Below are positions 1-10,518 of a stretch of 64,000 nt of DNA, piece after piece (the first letter of the stretch is position 1; each line of letters starts with the position of its first letter). The position numbers and the translations under genes are program-made. The stretch lies in assembly GCA_964036315.1 (NCBI GenBank), contig OZ038500.1:63754749-63818748 (forward strand). The letters run 5' to 3'. The notes under the pieces are model-generated. The model was not told the origin of the DNA and did not search any database. It was given only the letters and a program-made list of their open reading frames with translations. Source of the DNA: Acanthosepion esculentum. Lineage: Eukaryota; Mollusca; Cephalopoda; Sepiida; Sepiidae.

Positions 1-171
1 GCCCACCCTTTTACTGTTGAAATATTTAAATTCAACCACCACTTCTACTCCAATACTCTCTTTTCTCGCACTTCTCGCCCGTGGAACTCCCTTCCGTTTA
101 CTTGCTTCAGTAATAATAACAATTTTCAAAAAATTAAATGTAACGTCAATTGCCATCTTCTGTCTTCTTGA
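1..171 (+). mobile_element. LINE family A, reverse transcriptase C-terminal end (partial)
   Basis: Frame 1 is open from the window edge to a TGA at 169-171, giving 56 residues. It contains FSRTSRPWNSLPFTCF and ends in KIKCNVNCHLLSS. The pattern of a WNSLP block followed by a C-x-VN-x-HL ending is the C-terminus of a widespread non-LTR retrotransposon RT (jockey/CR1-like; the clade is my inference). The same protein end recurs on the minus strand at 8371-9150 and 26310-26840, and partly at 19270-19456. Only the 3' part lies in this window. No intact ORF is visible, so this is a remnant. Confidence 0.72.
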
Positions 172-1933
172 ATCCCGTTCATCTTTTGTCCTTTCCTCGT
201 TTTTTTTTCTCTATTCCCAATCTTCTTATTCAGTTTCATTACCTGTAACACCTGCGTAAGAGTGGCATTAATACCTTGCTTGGGGTGAAATGATTAAAAA
301 ATATCGAACACATTTGACATTGGATTTAAACGCTCTAAAATACCGAACTTACGTCCTTTCCGACAATAGTGTAGTGGATATGAACATTGATTAGTCGAGT
401 GTTTCTGTCATCTAGCGGTCGTGGGATCGATCCAAGACTGAGAGACAATATACTCTGGTTTAGCAAGTGTGAACGAAAAGTGATATCACAGGATAAAAAT
501 AGTACAATAGTCGGTTTATAATAATATGGCCAAAATAATGGACTATTGAAGATCACTAGTAGGTTATTAGCAGAAACGTTGTGTCCAGAGTAACAAGACT
601 TGATAATCCCTTTTGGAAATTGATCAATATGCCTTATTTTCCACTGAATGTATAACCAAATGTCACCATTGCTTTTCAGGATTAGATAGAAAGTAGCGGA
701 TTAAGCAACCCGAGAAAAATTACCAAAGAGTAAAGAGGTTGTAAAAGATGTAATCATGAAGGGATACCGATTTAATGATAACACGACACTTGGATTTTCA
801 TTGCATATTGACTCCAGTGTTCCATCAGTTACTCTCAGCCAGTCCATCGTATGTGAGCGGCCACGGACGCCTTTTTTCTAAATACGTGCAACTTAAATCA
901 TCTGGTTGCCGTGAATGAAAGCCTGGCGGAGACTGTCTGGAGCTGTTGCCTAGATATCGATCTGTCCATCACACCCCGCTTTCTTGCGATTGCAGTACCA
1001 GATGCAGATGTGAGATTATGTATGTACTTCTGCATTTTCATAACTGGGACTGACCCCGGGTCAAGCCTTTGATTCACAGGCTTCCTTCATGTCTGGTGTG
1101 AATTTGAGGCCAAGCCTATTCCAACACAATACCACAAAGAGAAGTAAGAATGAATCTGGAGGTATTAATCCGGAGTAAAATCCGACATTAACATTGCTGT
1201 AGGTAGGGATTTCCGTAGATGAGTGAAAGAAGATACACAAAAGAAATTGAACGCACAGAAAATTACATTTGTATGGAGGAAGCTACAAAACGGAAAATCG
1301 TCTTGTCTATTTATGGTTTTATAGTGAAATAGTCTTGTCTATATCCGGTGTTTTATAAGCTGTTGGTATTGCTATTCCCGGAATTGTTAATAAAATCATA
1401 TAACAGAAACATACAACTGCATGTTCTCTAAAATGCTTTCGGTGGAAAATACGGAATTATAACACTTACAACATAAGTCTACGCGCACGTATTTCAATAT
1501 ATATGAAATATTCAGGCAATATGTTGTGTGAAAAAGTTTCCAGTTGAAAACTATAAACTCAGCTGAAAATCATTATAATTTTCTGTTTTTAATGTGCGTT
1601 ATTATAATTGCAAAAATGAAATAAAAGAAAGAAAAGGTTCGCGGTCTGTTTCAATTTGATTATAATAGCAAACAGAAGAAGCTGACCGATGAAGAGTCTG
1701 GAAATGATTTGGTAGGAAGTAGTCCGTGTTGAGACATTTTTTCTCATTTTTAGAAAGGTATCTTTGTTTTGGAGGGAAAACCATGTAGCAGAAGACAATA
1801 AGAATTTGATAGTAATTATTTGAGAAAATCAAATTCATGATAATTTTATACTTTTATCGTTTTCTTATTTGTTTCTACTGCAGTGATTTATAATAATTCT
1901 TAAAGTGGTACATTTGATGCCGAACTGTTTATG

Positions 1934-1935
<2 letters not shown>
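172..1935. other. No gene recognised; AT-rich interspersed sequence
   Basis: Small frames here are under 80 codons and match nothing I know. At about 355-450 (+) there is a weak tRNA-like pattern: an A-box-like GTGTAGTGGATATG and a B-box-like GGGATCGATCC. It may be a decayed SINE head, with low certainty. The stretch at 850-1140 is relatively GC-rich and looks like an old interspersed repeat, but I cannot name it. Confidence 0.4.
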
Positions 1936-1936
<1 letters not shown>

Positions 1937-1988
<52 letters not shown>

Positions 1989-2290
1989 ACATTTATATAT
2001 ATTACATATATATATATAAAGACATTTATATATATTATGTTTAACGTTCTTTTTATAGATACAAGTATTTAAGCAAATGCTCTGTTTTATAATAAACAGT
2101 ATTAAATAACATTTACCGGCCTGAATGTCCGAGAAATTAAATGTTATTTAATACTGTTTATTATAAAACAGAGCATTTGCTTAAATACTTGTATCTATAA
2201 AAAGAACGTTAAACATAATATATATAAATGTCTTTAAATAAATTGTCGGACTATGTCCAATTCAAAAATATATATATATATATATATATA
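1937..2290. repeat. Head-to-head SINE-tail dimer: perfect palindrome, 97-bp arms, (AT)n at both ends
   Basis: Positions 2018-2114 and 2139-2235 are exact reverse complements, separated by a 24-bp loop at 2115-2138. Outside the arms lie (AT)n tracts at about 1937-1984 and 2266-2290. The arm sequence is the body of the SINE found at 49938-50187: both share CCGGCCTGAA..GTCCGAGAAAT, AAATAACATTTACC, ACAAGTATTTAAG and the ending GTCCGACAAT next to (AT)n. The minus-strand copy runs through the loop, while the plus-strand copy starts abruptly at 2139. The structure is therefore two 5'-truncated SINE bodies back to back. Such perfect arms suggest a recent fold-back or template-switch event, although both copies differ from the 50-kb copy. 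Confidence 0.9.
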
Positions 2291-2294
2291 CTTT

Positions 2295-2645
2295 GAGTAG
2301 ATGGAGGTCGTTAGCCCTGGAGGGTAGTTCATCAAAGAGAAGGAAAACTCTGAATTTAAACCGTCTTTGCCTAGTGACCACACCCAATCATGGGAGAGGT
2401 TTCGGGTGTAAACCTTGAGGACAAAACCGGAGCCCAAATCCCTAAGACAGTCCGATGTTATGTTCAACTTCATTCTGACAACTCCTGCAACGATGCAGGC
2501 GCCAAGCTATATTAGACACTACCTTTCCCATGGACAACATCGGTGACATGGTGAGGGGAGATGTACTGTATGGGTAACAGCCGATCTCTCATAAGATCCT
2601 GCTTAAGACTGCGCCCTGGAGAGGGCACCCTAGCGTCGCGTCACT
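2295..2645. repeat. Unclassified interspersed repeat
   Basis: This is a moderately GC-rich block between an (AT)n tract and the Penelope-like fragment. It has no coding frame of note. Its texture is that of an untranslated part of a dispersed element, perhaps belonging to the neighbouring RT fragment on the minus strand. I cannot assign it. Confidence 0.3.
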
Positions 2646-2649
2646 GAAA

Positions 2650-3090
2650 CGGCAATTCATAGGAAGCCACAGTCTACTGATGGGAGTATCCCTAAAGTCC
2701 TGTACGGGTAACTGGCTATCGGCAAGTGGGTACAAGGACGTCTGCAAAAGGGAGAGCGATGGACACGGCTATCGAGAGGTGGGACGTCGTTGTGATACCT
2801 GCCTTCATGTCTTAGGCGGGAAGTGGTCCTTGCTTTTGTTAAGATCTGCGACACTTTTCTTTCTGTTTTCATTGTTGGGGATTTCTTTACAATAGCGCCC
2901 ATTTCTAATGAGGTATTCCAGATTTCCTGCATAATCTGTTTTGTCCATTACACTCGCATTGTCTTTGTCAGTTGGTAGTATTATTATGATGATGATGTCA
3001 TTCCTCTGTAGAGTTTTGATTGCCAGCATCTCCAGTGATGTTTGATTTGGGCGGCTTGGTTTTCTCCACTGTCTCACTGTTCATCTTAGC
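2650..3090 (-). mobile_element. Penelope-like reverse transcriptase fragment (pseudogene)
   Basis: The minus-strand frame 3077-2805 contains an ILPTDKDNASVMDKTDY segment followed by a GxYCKEIPNN stretch and a KSKDHFPPKT ending. An LPxDKxNxxVxMD motif followed by Y.K and then a K...LPP segment is the N-terminal RT region of Penelope-like elements. The reading continues after a frameshift in another minus-strand frame down to about 2657 and becomes unreadable. Slippage in an ATT-like run has expanded an isoleucine tract just before the motif. No GIY-YIG endonuclease or full RT core is present, so this is a short dead fragment. The family call rests on motif memory only. Confidence 0.5.
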
Positions 3091-3637
3091 TCATCCGCCC
3101 GAACCTTAGGAATGTTCAAGGCTATAATATATATATATATATATGTGATAAACTGCCCCAAAAAATTGCCATGTTATCCACAAGCCTTTATCACAAAAAT
3201 AAAATCATACATATGGGTAGTTTTTGGGCTTCGTTCTAAACTGAATTGTTTGGCCCTCATATATTAACATTGACAGTAGAATCCATTTTAAAATTATAAA
3301 AAGAAATATAAAAATGAACTTTAAAACTCTCCTTTCCTTCTCTGAACTCGACCATGCCTCTCACACTATTCTTCAAAACCTTCTATGTCAACTTATATAA
3401 GCTTAATACTGCCCGTCAAAAGTGTAAATTTTAAATACATTTTTCGTTTCATCTTTTGAAAGTGAAGTCTGAAGATCCAGAGAAAAATAAAATTCTCCGG
3501 TGAAATGAATTATAACAAATGGAGCCTTAAAGTGGTCTCTTTTTCTTTAAATTTAATTATTCGCTCTGACTTAAAATTGAGCTCTCAGGATTTCATCCTC
3601 CTTGGGATTATCTATACGGATTACCAAGATTTTCGTT

Positions 3638-3640
<3 letters not shown>
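3091..3640. other. No gene recognised
   Basis: AT-rich sequence with a short (AT)n near 3128-3143. No coding or RNA signal is visible. Confidence 0.5.

Positions 3641-3641
<1 letters not shown>

Positions 3642-3718
<77 letters not shown>
3642..3718. repeat. (AT)n microsatellite
   Basis: About 38 uninterrupted AT dinucleotides. The Tyr-Ile open frame across it is an artefact. Confidence 0.97.
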
Positions 3719-3721
<3 letters not shown>

Positions 3722-3967
3722 AACCTATCCTATTTCCATATACACTTCTATCAACCAGCATATGGATAAGCAATCTAAATGTTATGAGAGTAAATGATCA
3801 TTTGACCTAAACAAAAGAAAGTAAGAGTGGCCAATTTCCTCTACTCTAATTGCCTTCTGGAGGTATGTACCACGGATCCAGTACTCATCAGATTCGAATG
3901 AACATTTCTAATGATGATATTGGCATTTCCAAAAGTTGTAAGTAATTTTCAATAGGGAGTTTCTCCT

Positions 3968-3972
<5 letters not shown>

Positions 3973-4042
<70 letters not shown>
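3973..4042. repeat. (CA)n microsatellite
   Basis: A pure CA run of about 35 units. It is followed at 4170-4260 by degenerate CATA/CACA repeats. Confidence 0.97.
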
Positions 4043-4043
<1 letters not shown>

Positions 4044-4627
4044 CTCTCATAAGAACGAAATTACAAATGGTTTAAATTTATCCAGAAAAAAACAACATAA
4101 CAGGAAGTCTAGACGCTTGACCTAGAAAATCTGTGTGGTCGTTGAGAGAATATAGTAATAGCTAAAATACTGATACATACACAGACATACACATATATAC
4201 ATACATACACACACATATACATACACATACATATAGAAATACATACATATACACTTATAAAAGAAAAGGGATAAAAAACTTTATTATTATAAATTATTTT
4301 TATTATTACCCCTCATGATGATAATAAAAAGTAAAACTGAAAAACGGGCTAGCTAACCGGTTTCGAACCTCGCTCAATATATATATATGTATATTAATAT
4401 TTTTTAATTCAAAACATTTTCTGTAAGACGTCTTCTGGTTCTGCACAAAGAGTTCGGTGATTTAAATTCTTCAAAGAATTGTGCTTTGTACTCATCCTTT
4501 AACATTAATACACGGAAAGTTATTTGTGAGTATGAACGGATATTGTTAAAAATTAGCAGACATAATCTCTGTAATTTATTCAATCAGACATGCCTAAAAG
4601 AGAATTTGCGGCCTAAATGCACACATT

Positions 4628-4632
<5 letters not shown>
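4043..4632. other. No gene recognised
   Basis: AT-rich, with CATACA-like degenerate repeats at 4170-4250 and a trinucleotide-like ATT stretch near 4280-4330. No protein or RNA gene is seen. Confidence 0.5.
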
Positions 4633-4696
<64 letters not shown>

Positions 4697-4708
4697 AGAT
4701 AGATAGAT
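4633..4708. repeat. (AT)n microsatellite with GATA tail
   Basis: An AT run to 4692 continues into four GATA units. Overlapping Tyr-Ile frames on both strands are artefacts. Confidence 0.95.
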
Positions 4709-5011
4709 ATAATGAAAGAGAATATAGTGTTATTTGCCTTCTCTTACTAGACACATCAGTTTTTTTTTCGCGCTTGTAAGAAGAAAACTGTTTTGACAGA
4801 TAAGAAAAAAGGTATTGTACAGATTTGTGGAATAACAAGAAAATATTGACGTGGGTTGGAATTCGTATTGATAAAAGCAAATCCATCCCAAAAGCAAAGA
4901 AAAGAAAAAAAAAACAGACAAAGGAAAAATGAGGACGCAAACAAGATTAAGTGATTATCATTTCTGCAGAAATGAATAAACTAAGAAGCTTGCTATCAAA
5001 TCACTTCAAAA

Positions 5012-5970
5012 TACAGGGTGCGATGCGCAAATTGTTGCCATATTATATTTTTAATTTCGCGCATGCGCGTTGTTTGTTTTTTGATTTTGACGACTGCGCA
5101 GTATAGTAGAGGGTCAGTTAACCGCCATCTGTGAGAAATAGAGCACCATAACGCAATCCACTCAACCAGAAATTCGGAGACGGTATGCCATACTGATTGG
5201 CATTCGCACCGAAATCTCCAATATGTACAGTTCTGAGTGTTTAGGTGTCAATCTAATGACAGTGCAGAGGCTTAGGAAAGAGTTGGATGAGTTTGATGGT
5301 GATTACAAAGCTACGGCAGCTCGAATAACGCACTTTGATCGTTCTGATAAGAAAAGAACTCCCGAATTTGTTGATGAGGGCCTCATGCTCAACGCGGAGG
5401 CCTACATCAAGAGCATAGAGGAGGTAAAGCTGACCTGGGTCAAGAAGGTGGATAATGGAAAACACTAGGTCTGGTAAGAGGACTATGCCCCATGACGCAC
5501 GAGCAGGGAAACCTAGTCATTTGCGACCACATTACACCTGGCAATCTATCTCCCCAGACTGCACCCCCCCCTTGATTATTTTGTGTGGGGCGCAGTTGAG
5601 CCATAGACCAGCAAACACTTTTTAACACGAAAGATGAACTGAAGGCAAGGATTATGGCAGCATTCACCAACTTAAACAAGGAGACGGTCCAGAAGAAGAC
5701 TTGCAGGAGATTTCGAAAACGTCTAGAGGCCGTAATTGAATTCAATTGCGATTTTATTGAATAAATTTACTGTTTAGTATTTAAAGACGATTGAGTTGTG
5801 CAATTTTGGTAAATATATATGTTAAAACTTGATTTGTGTGACACTTGTGTAAATATATCTATTAACACTTGATTTGTGTCATTTTGGTAAGTATATCTAT
5901 CAGAATGAGATGTCAGTATAATTTTCTCTTTTTCGTAATTTAAACGACAATTTATCTGTTGCACACTGTA
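5012..5970 (+). mobile_element. mariner-like DNA transposon, internally deleted, with TIRs
   Basis: The 5' end at 5012 reads TACAGGGTGCGATGCGCAAA and the 3' end at 5970 reads TTGCACACTGTA. These are imperfect inverted termini with TA at the edges. The N-terminal helix-turn-helix part of a transposase is open from about 5150 and ends in a stop at 5468 (IRRRYAILIGIR, then NMYSSECLGVNLMTVQRLRK). The catalytic middle is missing. The C-terminal part resumes with SPDC..PLDYFVWGAVE, the third catalytic region of mariner/Tc1-type transposases. It continues with NTKDELKARIMAAFTNLNKE and RRFRKRLEAVIE and stops near 5764. The 3' subterminal part carries two degenerate copies of a ~58-bp unit (about 5790-5905). 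A second copy of the 3' end lies at 35383-35641. The element is non-functional as read. Confidence 0.85.
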
Positions 5971-6514
5971 GATCTCAAAGCAATTGTGTTTGTTTCCAAA
6001 AATATCCTTCCTCAATTCGAATCCATGTTCCAGAATATTTATTCCATATCAAAATCTTGATGCTTGTCTATTTAATTTATTTATTCCTGTCACATATCGG
6101 ATCGTTGTTAAGAAAAAAACATGGCTTCTAAGACGAGAACAAAATTCGATCTTCGAGCTTATTTTGTTTTTTTTCTATAGCCGTTCAAATGAACAAGACA
6201 ATAGAACTGAAAATAAATTATGAAACAGGAAGGTGACAGTTGTACTCATCGTAGCTAGGACAATATGTTTCCACGCATTTGAAATACAAAGAATTGAGAA
6301 CTCTAGTCGAAAGTAGTCTACTGTAGAATACACGAGAAATACACTAGGAAGGTGTTGAAGATACTTGCTTTCACTTGATGTCGAGTGTAAACTGTCAGTT
6401 AACACTGCTACTTGCGGAACATTAGGGATTTGTATTACAGTATCATAAAGAATTATACTAGATAACAGAAACATCACTTGAGGACTTACAAAGACTAACA
6501 TAGATATCACATGT

Positions 6515-6765
6515 ATCACGAAGAGATAATGATGACATAATAATATGTAGACATTTCACACTACTTATAGTAAAAGGTTAGGTAGGAAAATCTATACATA
6601 TTGGAATGAGAGAATACAGTTGCTGGGTTAAAAAAAACATTTTCCGGAAGAATTATTTCCAGAGGAAAATTTTATAAATTTCAACCGAGAGCAGTACTGG
6701 TTGCTCGTTCAATGAACGCCGAATGTTTCCTTATAAGGAGACGCCTAATATTACCATTATGAGTA
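6515..6765. repeat. Dispersed repeat, copy 1
   Basis: Shares ordered blocks with 28375-28615: AATGATGACATAAT, AAAAGGTTAGG, a TTTTCCGGA-like block, ATTTCAACCGA, and ATGTTTCCTTATAA followed by a purine run. The identity is diverged but collinear over ~240 bp. The short palindrome CCTTATAAGG near its end recurs at about 20331 and 21573. There is no coding capacity. Confidence 0.6.
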
Positions 6766-6769
6766 TCAT

Positions 6770-6885
6770 CATTTATATGACTATGTGTGGTTGTAGGGTT
6801 TTTGCGCAGCTTAGCACCTGACAATTTCTCTTAACCAGTTGAAAGCCAGAGGGATATTCATTCATGTGGCGTATTTCTCGGGTTT
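6770..6885. repeat. Dispersed repeat related to 60130-60310
   Basis: Contains GCGCAGCTTAGCACCTGACA and GGATATTCATTC. These match, in order, GCGCAGCTCAACACCTGACC and GATATCCATTC at 60170-60236. A weaker relative lies at 55170-55290. Possibly a LINE untranslated region. Confidence 0.45.
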
Positions 6886-6959
6886 CAATAGAAAATGATT
6901 AATTGTGTAGCATGATCGAGATGCCGCCGGGGTGGTATTTTTTTATGCTATTTACAATC

Positions 6960-7315
6960 TCTGCACCGATGGGAAAAGAGATTTGAAGCAACAGAAATGC
7001 GGTGCTACAGAAGGATGCTGAGAATACCACGGATTGAATATGTGAGCAACGACTAAGTTTTAGAGAAAATAGAAACAAAAAAGGACACATACTTAACATC
7101 AGAAAGAGACAGTTGAAACATCTAAGGCACTGAATGAGGAAAGACGGTTTGGAAAATTTGACATTCACAGGGCATATAGTAGGCAAGAGGAGCGGAAGAA
7201 GATGAGTTCCATGACTCCATAATTTCCTGTCCTTTGTAGAACTTGATAAATGTTGTCTTATTTTTATCTCTCCTAAACGTTGTTCCGCCTCCCATTTGCA
7301 CAAGCTCACAAAGTA
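6960..7315. mobile_element. LINE family B fragment with inverted distal half
   Basis: On the plus strand, 6985-7190 reads with frameshifts CYRRMLRIPRIEYVSND and later a TGHIVGKRSG block. These are the successive conserved blocks of a LINE RT C-terminal region. On the minus strand, 7309-7195 reads MSLCKWEAEQRLGEIKI and SSTKDRKLWSHGTHL, which are the blocks that should follow. The last ~115 bp are therefore inverted relative to the first part, and the two parts meet tail to tail near 7190-7200. Confidence 0.7.
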
Positions 7316-8035
7316 GGTTATAGTTGAAGATCAATCATTCTACACAAACATAAAATGGCGAGTTAGCTTAATTCAACCTCGATTAGTTGAAGATTTACAT
7401 GCTCTTATAAATATGCAGGACGCAACACATCATGAAAATATTTGTTGAGGGGGGGGGTCATCATATTTTTAGAAATACGTCTTCGGAGAAAAAAAGCGCA
7501 TGGTCCTTGTATCAAAAAGTATTAAGCAAACACATTTATAATCCATCAAATTATTCAATGGTTCATCTTGAGAGAAATGATATGTGCGTTTACTGCTCAA
7601 AGATATAAGGCGAAGTCGTCATAAGATTTCTTTTGAAATGCTGCCTACTCCGGAAATGATTGCCTCTAGGGTAAAAGAAGTGATAGTCTTTGTAAAAGTC
7701 ATTTTATTTTCAGCTTTATTCATAGTGGGGAAAACTGTAAAACAAAATGGCGCATGAAATTGTCTTTACATTGTAAAGAAGAATCAGTCACACGCTTTCT
7801 CCAACTTTATCATTGTTTTCATGTATGTTTGCCCGCCTCTTTCGTTTTTCCATATTTACTATATTTTATTGATTTAATGTTTCCGTTTAGGGAAAACTTA
7901 GATGAAGTCATTTTTTTCTAATCAGAAGAATGATGAGTGGTATTGTCTTTGTTGTTCAATAAACTCAGCATTTGATGATCATTTCTCATTAACGAACAAA
8001 ATAAACGCTGGCACACCACTAAGATTGTTTTCCTT
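7316..8035. other. No gene recognised
   Basis: AT-rich sequence with a G9 run at 7449-7457. Frames are short and broken. No RNA gene pattern is seen. Confidence 0.5.
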
Positions 8036-8260
8036 TTTTTTTCTTAGGTACCGTGTGCCATAGTGGCTCTCCACAACTTCCAGTCTTTTTCTAAGTAATT
8101 TTTAATCGTTGTCTCTTTTCTGTCATTCATTTACGCAAACTCGTTAAGCCAGTTAATCTCTGTTTTTCACTGTTTCTCTTGCCTTGAGTTTATCCTGTGA
8201 GTATTAAGTTCACTAGGCCCACTTTCGTCATTATTTTTTTAAACCGTTTCAGATCAAGCA
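8036..8260 (-). mobile_element. LINE family B 3' fragment
   Basis: On the minus strand the block corresponding to KDWKLWRATMAHGT is readable, preceded by SxxWLNEFA-like residues. This equals the SLCKWMAE..KDRKLWRAM end of LINE family B, best preserved at 48185-48915. Several frameshifts make it a relic. Confidence 0.55.
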
Positions 8261-8370
8261 AGACGACAGTGCCACTAGACCACTAGTTACAGCGAGTGAA
8301 AGAGAAGGATAAGACTGATTGAGAATGGGGAAGATTGGAGAAAAAAAGTAAAAGATAAAAGCAACTGAGT

Positions 8371-9150
8371 TCAAGAAGACATAAGATGGCGATTGACGTT
8401 GCATTTAAATGTTTGAAGATTGTAGTTATCAGGGAAGCAAGGAAACGGAAGGGAGTTCCACACGTGGCAAGTGCGAGAAAAGAAATTGTTAGAGTAGAAT
8501 TGGCGGTTGCATCTAGCTAAACCAACAGTAAAAGAGTGAGACCTAGTTGCCAATCCAGCAACACGCTTAAATTCATGTCGTCAGTATTGATTTCTAAGCG
8601 AGGCTTAGATGTAGCACATAGCCCAAAGTATGGGGCACCCAGTGATGATCGAACTCACTATTCAGTTGTAATAGATTTAGCAAAACCACCTTGCTAACCA
8701 TGACACCACGCCGAGGCGCCCAATTCATGTCGTCAGTACACTGGGGGAAAAGTTTATCAGTGCAGTTACCATGAATATATTTGTAGAAAAAACCCAAGGG
8801 AAACCCCGTCACGTCGGTGAGAAAATGACTGAAGTGGAGATGCCTGGTTAGAATCTATTACTTTACAGACCCTTATTTGGATCTTGTCAAGAATCGCGTG
8901 ATAAACGACAGGAGCACCAGAGCAGATATGGCAACAGTATTCAATGCACGGACGAATGGTAGTTTTATAAATGTGCAAGATGGATTCTGACAAGAGACAT
9001 AACACAGTGAACCCACTTTCCTTGCAGTAGACATAGCGATTGATTTGATATAGTCACTCCACTTTATGTCAGAGGAAAACGTAAGGTCAAGAAGGATTAG
9101 AATGTTGCTCTCCTGAAGTTTAGCATCAGCCATGCTGATGACAGACAGAA
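8371..9150 (-). mobile_element. LINE family A RT C-terminal region, interrupted by a SINE
   Basis: Reading the minus strand from 9133: IKWSDYIKSIA, then AxSTARKVGSL, SILHIYKTTIRPCIEYCCH, DKIQIRVCKVIDSN, LQSFSHRRDGVSLGFF, a SINE (8587-8721), then RSHSFTVGLARCNRQFYSN, CHVWNSLPFPCFPDNYNLQ and CNVNRHL. This is the RT thumb/C-terminal end of a jockey/CR1-like LINE over ~210 codons with at least two frameshifts. Excising the SINE and one copy of its target duplication rejoins the LINE. It is 5' truncated, so nothing upstream of the RT end is present. It is a dead copy. Confidence 0.82.
8587..8721 (-). mobile_element. tRNA-derived SINE with 17-bp target duplication
   Basis: The 17-mer AATTCATGTCGTCAGTA occurs at 8570-8586 and again at 8722-8738, exactly flanking this 135-bp insert inside the LINE. 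On the minus strand the insert starts with an A-box-like GTGGTGTCATGGTTAGCAAG and has a B-box-like GTGAGTTCGATCA. It then carries a conserved body (TGTGCTACATCTAAGC). Copies of the same SINE lie at 16700-16835, 38040-38165 and 38175-38310, all on the minus strand. Confidence 0.88.
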
Positions 9151-9529
9151 AAATTTATCTGATAAACGGTTTCGTTTTTAGGGGTCGTTAAAATTTACAA
9201 GCCATATCTTGCTCCAGTTGACCACTGCAGAAATTTCAACTGCATTTTTTTCTGAATTCACGTATAAGTTTTCTTGTTTTATTTCTTTTGCCTCTCATCG
9301 TGCAATGTTCTTATTAAATAATATTTATTATTGTTGTTGTAAGAGCCAGTTACCCTTCTCACGATTATGAATGCAGTGATCCATTCATGATAAGTAGTCC
9401 TGGGTAAATGTCTAGAAAGAAAAGAAAATACGATTGAAGTGGCTTGTCTATCCGAGTATTGAATACTACTGTATTGAATACGACTGACTCGGTCGAGTTA
9501 AGTGTTGTGTCTTTCCAGACCCGACATCA
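9151..9529. other. No gene recognised
   Basis: AT-rich sequence. Short near-repeats of GTATTGAATAC occur at 9455-9482. Nothing assignable. Confidence 0.4.
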
Positions 9530-10360
9530 ATGATATAGCTGAATGTATGGCTCTCCACAACTTAATGTATTTTTCTTGAACTTTTGACTCTTTACCATTT
9601 CTCTTTGATCTTTTGCTGCCATCTAAAAACTCTTTAAATTTCCTCGATATTTTCTCCTGATTCTTATTGTCTTTAATATTTTTTGTTACATATGTTAGAT
9701 TCCTATTCTTCTATGTAGCCTGTTTCTTCAGAACATAAGTAATCACGGCCCTCCACAACTTCCTATCCTTTGTAGCTCTTAGTAAATTATTTCCTCGATA
9801 TTTTCCCCTGATTCTTATTGTCTTTAATATTTTTTCTTACATATGTTAGATTCCTATTCTTCTATGTAGCCTGTTTCTTCAGAACATAAGTAATCACGGC
9901 CTTCCACAACTTCCTATCCTTTGTAGCTCCTAGTAAATTTTATCTTTTTACAATCACTCCCAGTTTCTATTCTGCCATCCATTTATACAAGATCGCTAAG
10001 CAAGTTACTAGCTGTTTGCAGTTGATCCTCTTGTATGTCTTGTGAATGTCAAATTCTCCAAGCTCTCTTTCCGCATTATGTGTCATAGAAATTTAAACTG
10101 CCTCTTTCTGACTCCTTTTTCCTTAAAACTTCCACGTTAACCAGATGTTCAGTCCATGGTATTGCCAGTATCTTTCTGTAGAACCAAATTCCTGTTGTCT
10201 CAAATCTTTGCTTTATCTGTGAGAAAATTGTGCAATATGCACTCTCATCTTTGTAATTATAAGATTTATAGAATTTCTAGTGTTTTCTAAACTTTCTCAT
10301 TGCTCAGATGTTCGGTCCATGGTATTCTTAGCATTCATCGATAAAACCGCATCTCTGTCA
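9530..10360 (-). mobile_element. LINE family B fragments with a 151-bp tandem duplication
   Basis: The minus strand shows ATKDRKLWK-like residues at the CTTCCACAACTTCC segments. Further upstream on that strand are ESLENLTFT, KRQFKFL and an EYxxxMDxT-like remnant. A block of about 151 bp starting at TCCTCGATATTTTC (9641) is repeated from 9792 with few differences, and covers the KLW region and 3' flank. The copy is heavily frameshifted. A further piece around 10270-10390 repeats the TGCTCAGATGTTCGGTCCAT segment of the same family. Confidence 0.6.
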
Positions 10361-10414
10361 TTTCGAAGTTCCGCTTCCAGAATTTCATTACAGATATACT
10401 TTTCAAAGTATTTA

Positions 10415-10518
10415 GAAACAGGAAGATCTCGTTCTAAAAAAGAAGATCTCGTTCGAAACAGGAAGATCTCGTTCGAAACAGGAAGATCTCATTCGAAACA
10501 GAAATATCTCGTTAAAAA
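10415..10518. repeat. 20-bp minisatellite
   Basis: Four to five head-to-tail copies of AGGAAGATCTCGTTCGAAAC, with the outer copies diverged. Confidence 0.85.

Noticed and set aside
3505..3810. 101-codon frame with a long Tyr-Ile run
   Set aside because: The same artefact from (AT)n. About a dozen similar frames (4486, 4584, 14858, 16965, 19186, 44496, 54334, 61967 and others) are excluded for this reason.
7190..7309. Twin-priming inversion of the LINE
   Set aside because: Twin priming joins the 5' sides of the two segments. Here the 3' sides meet, so that mechanism does not fit.
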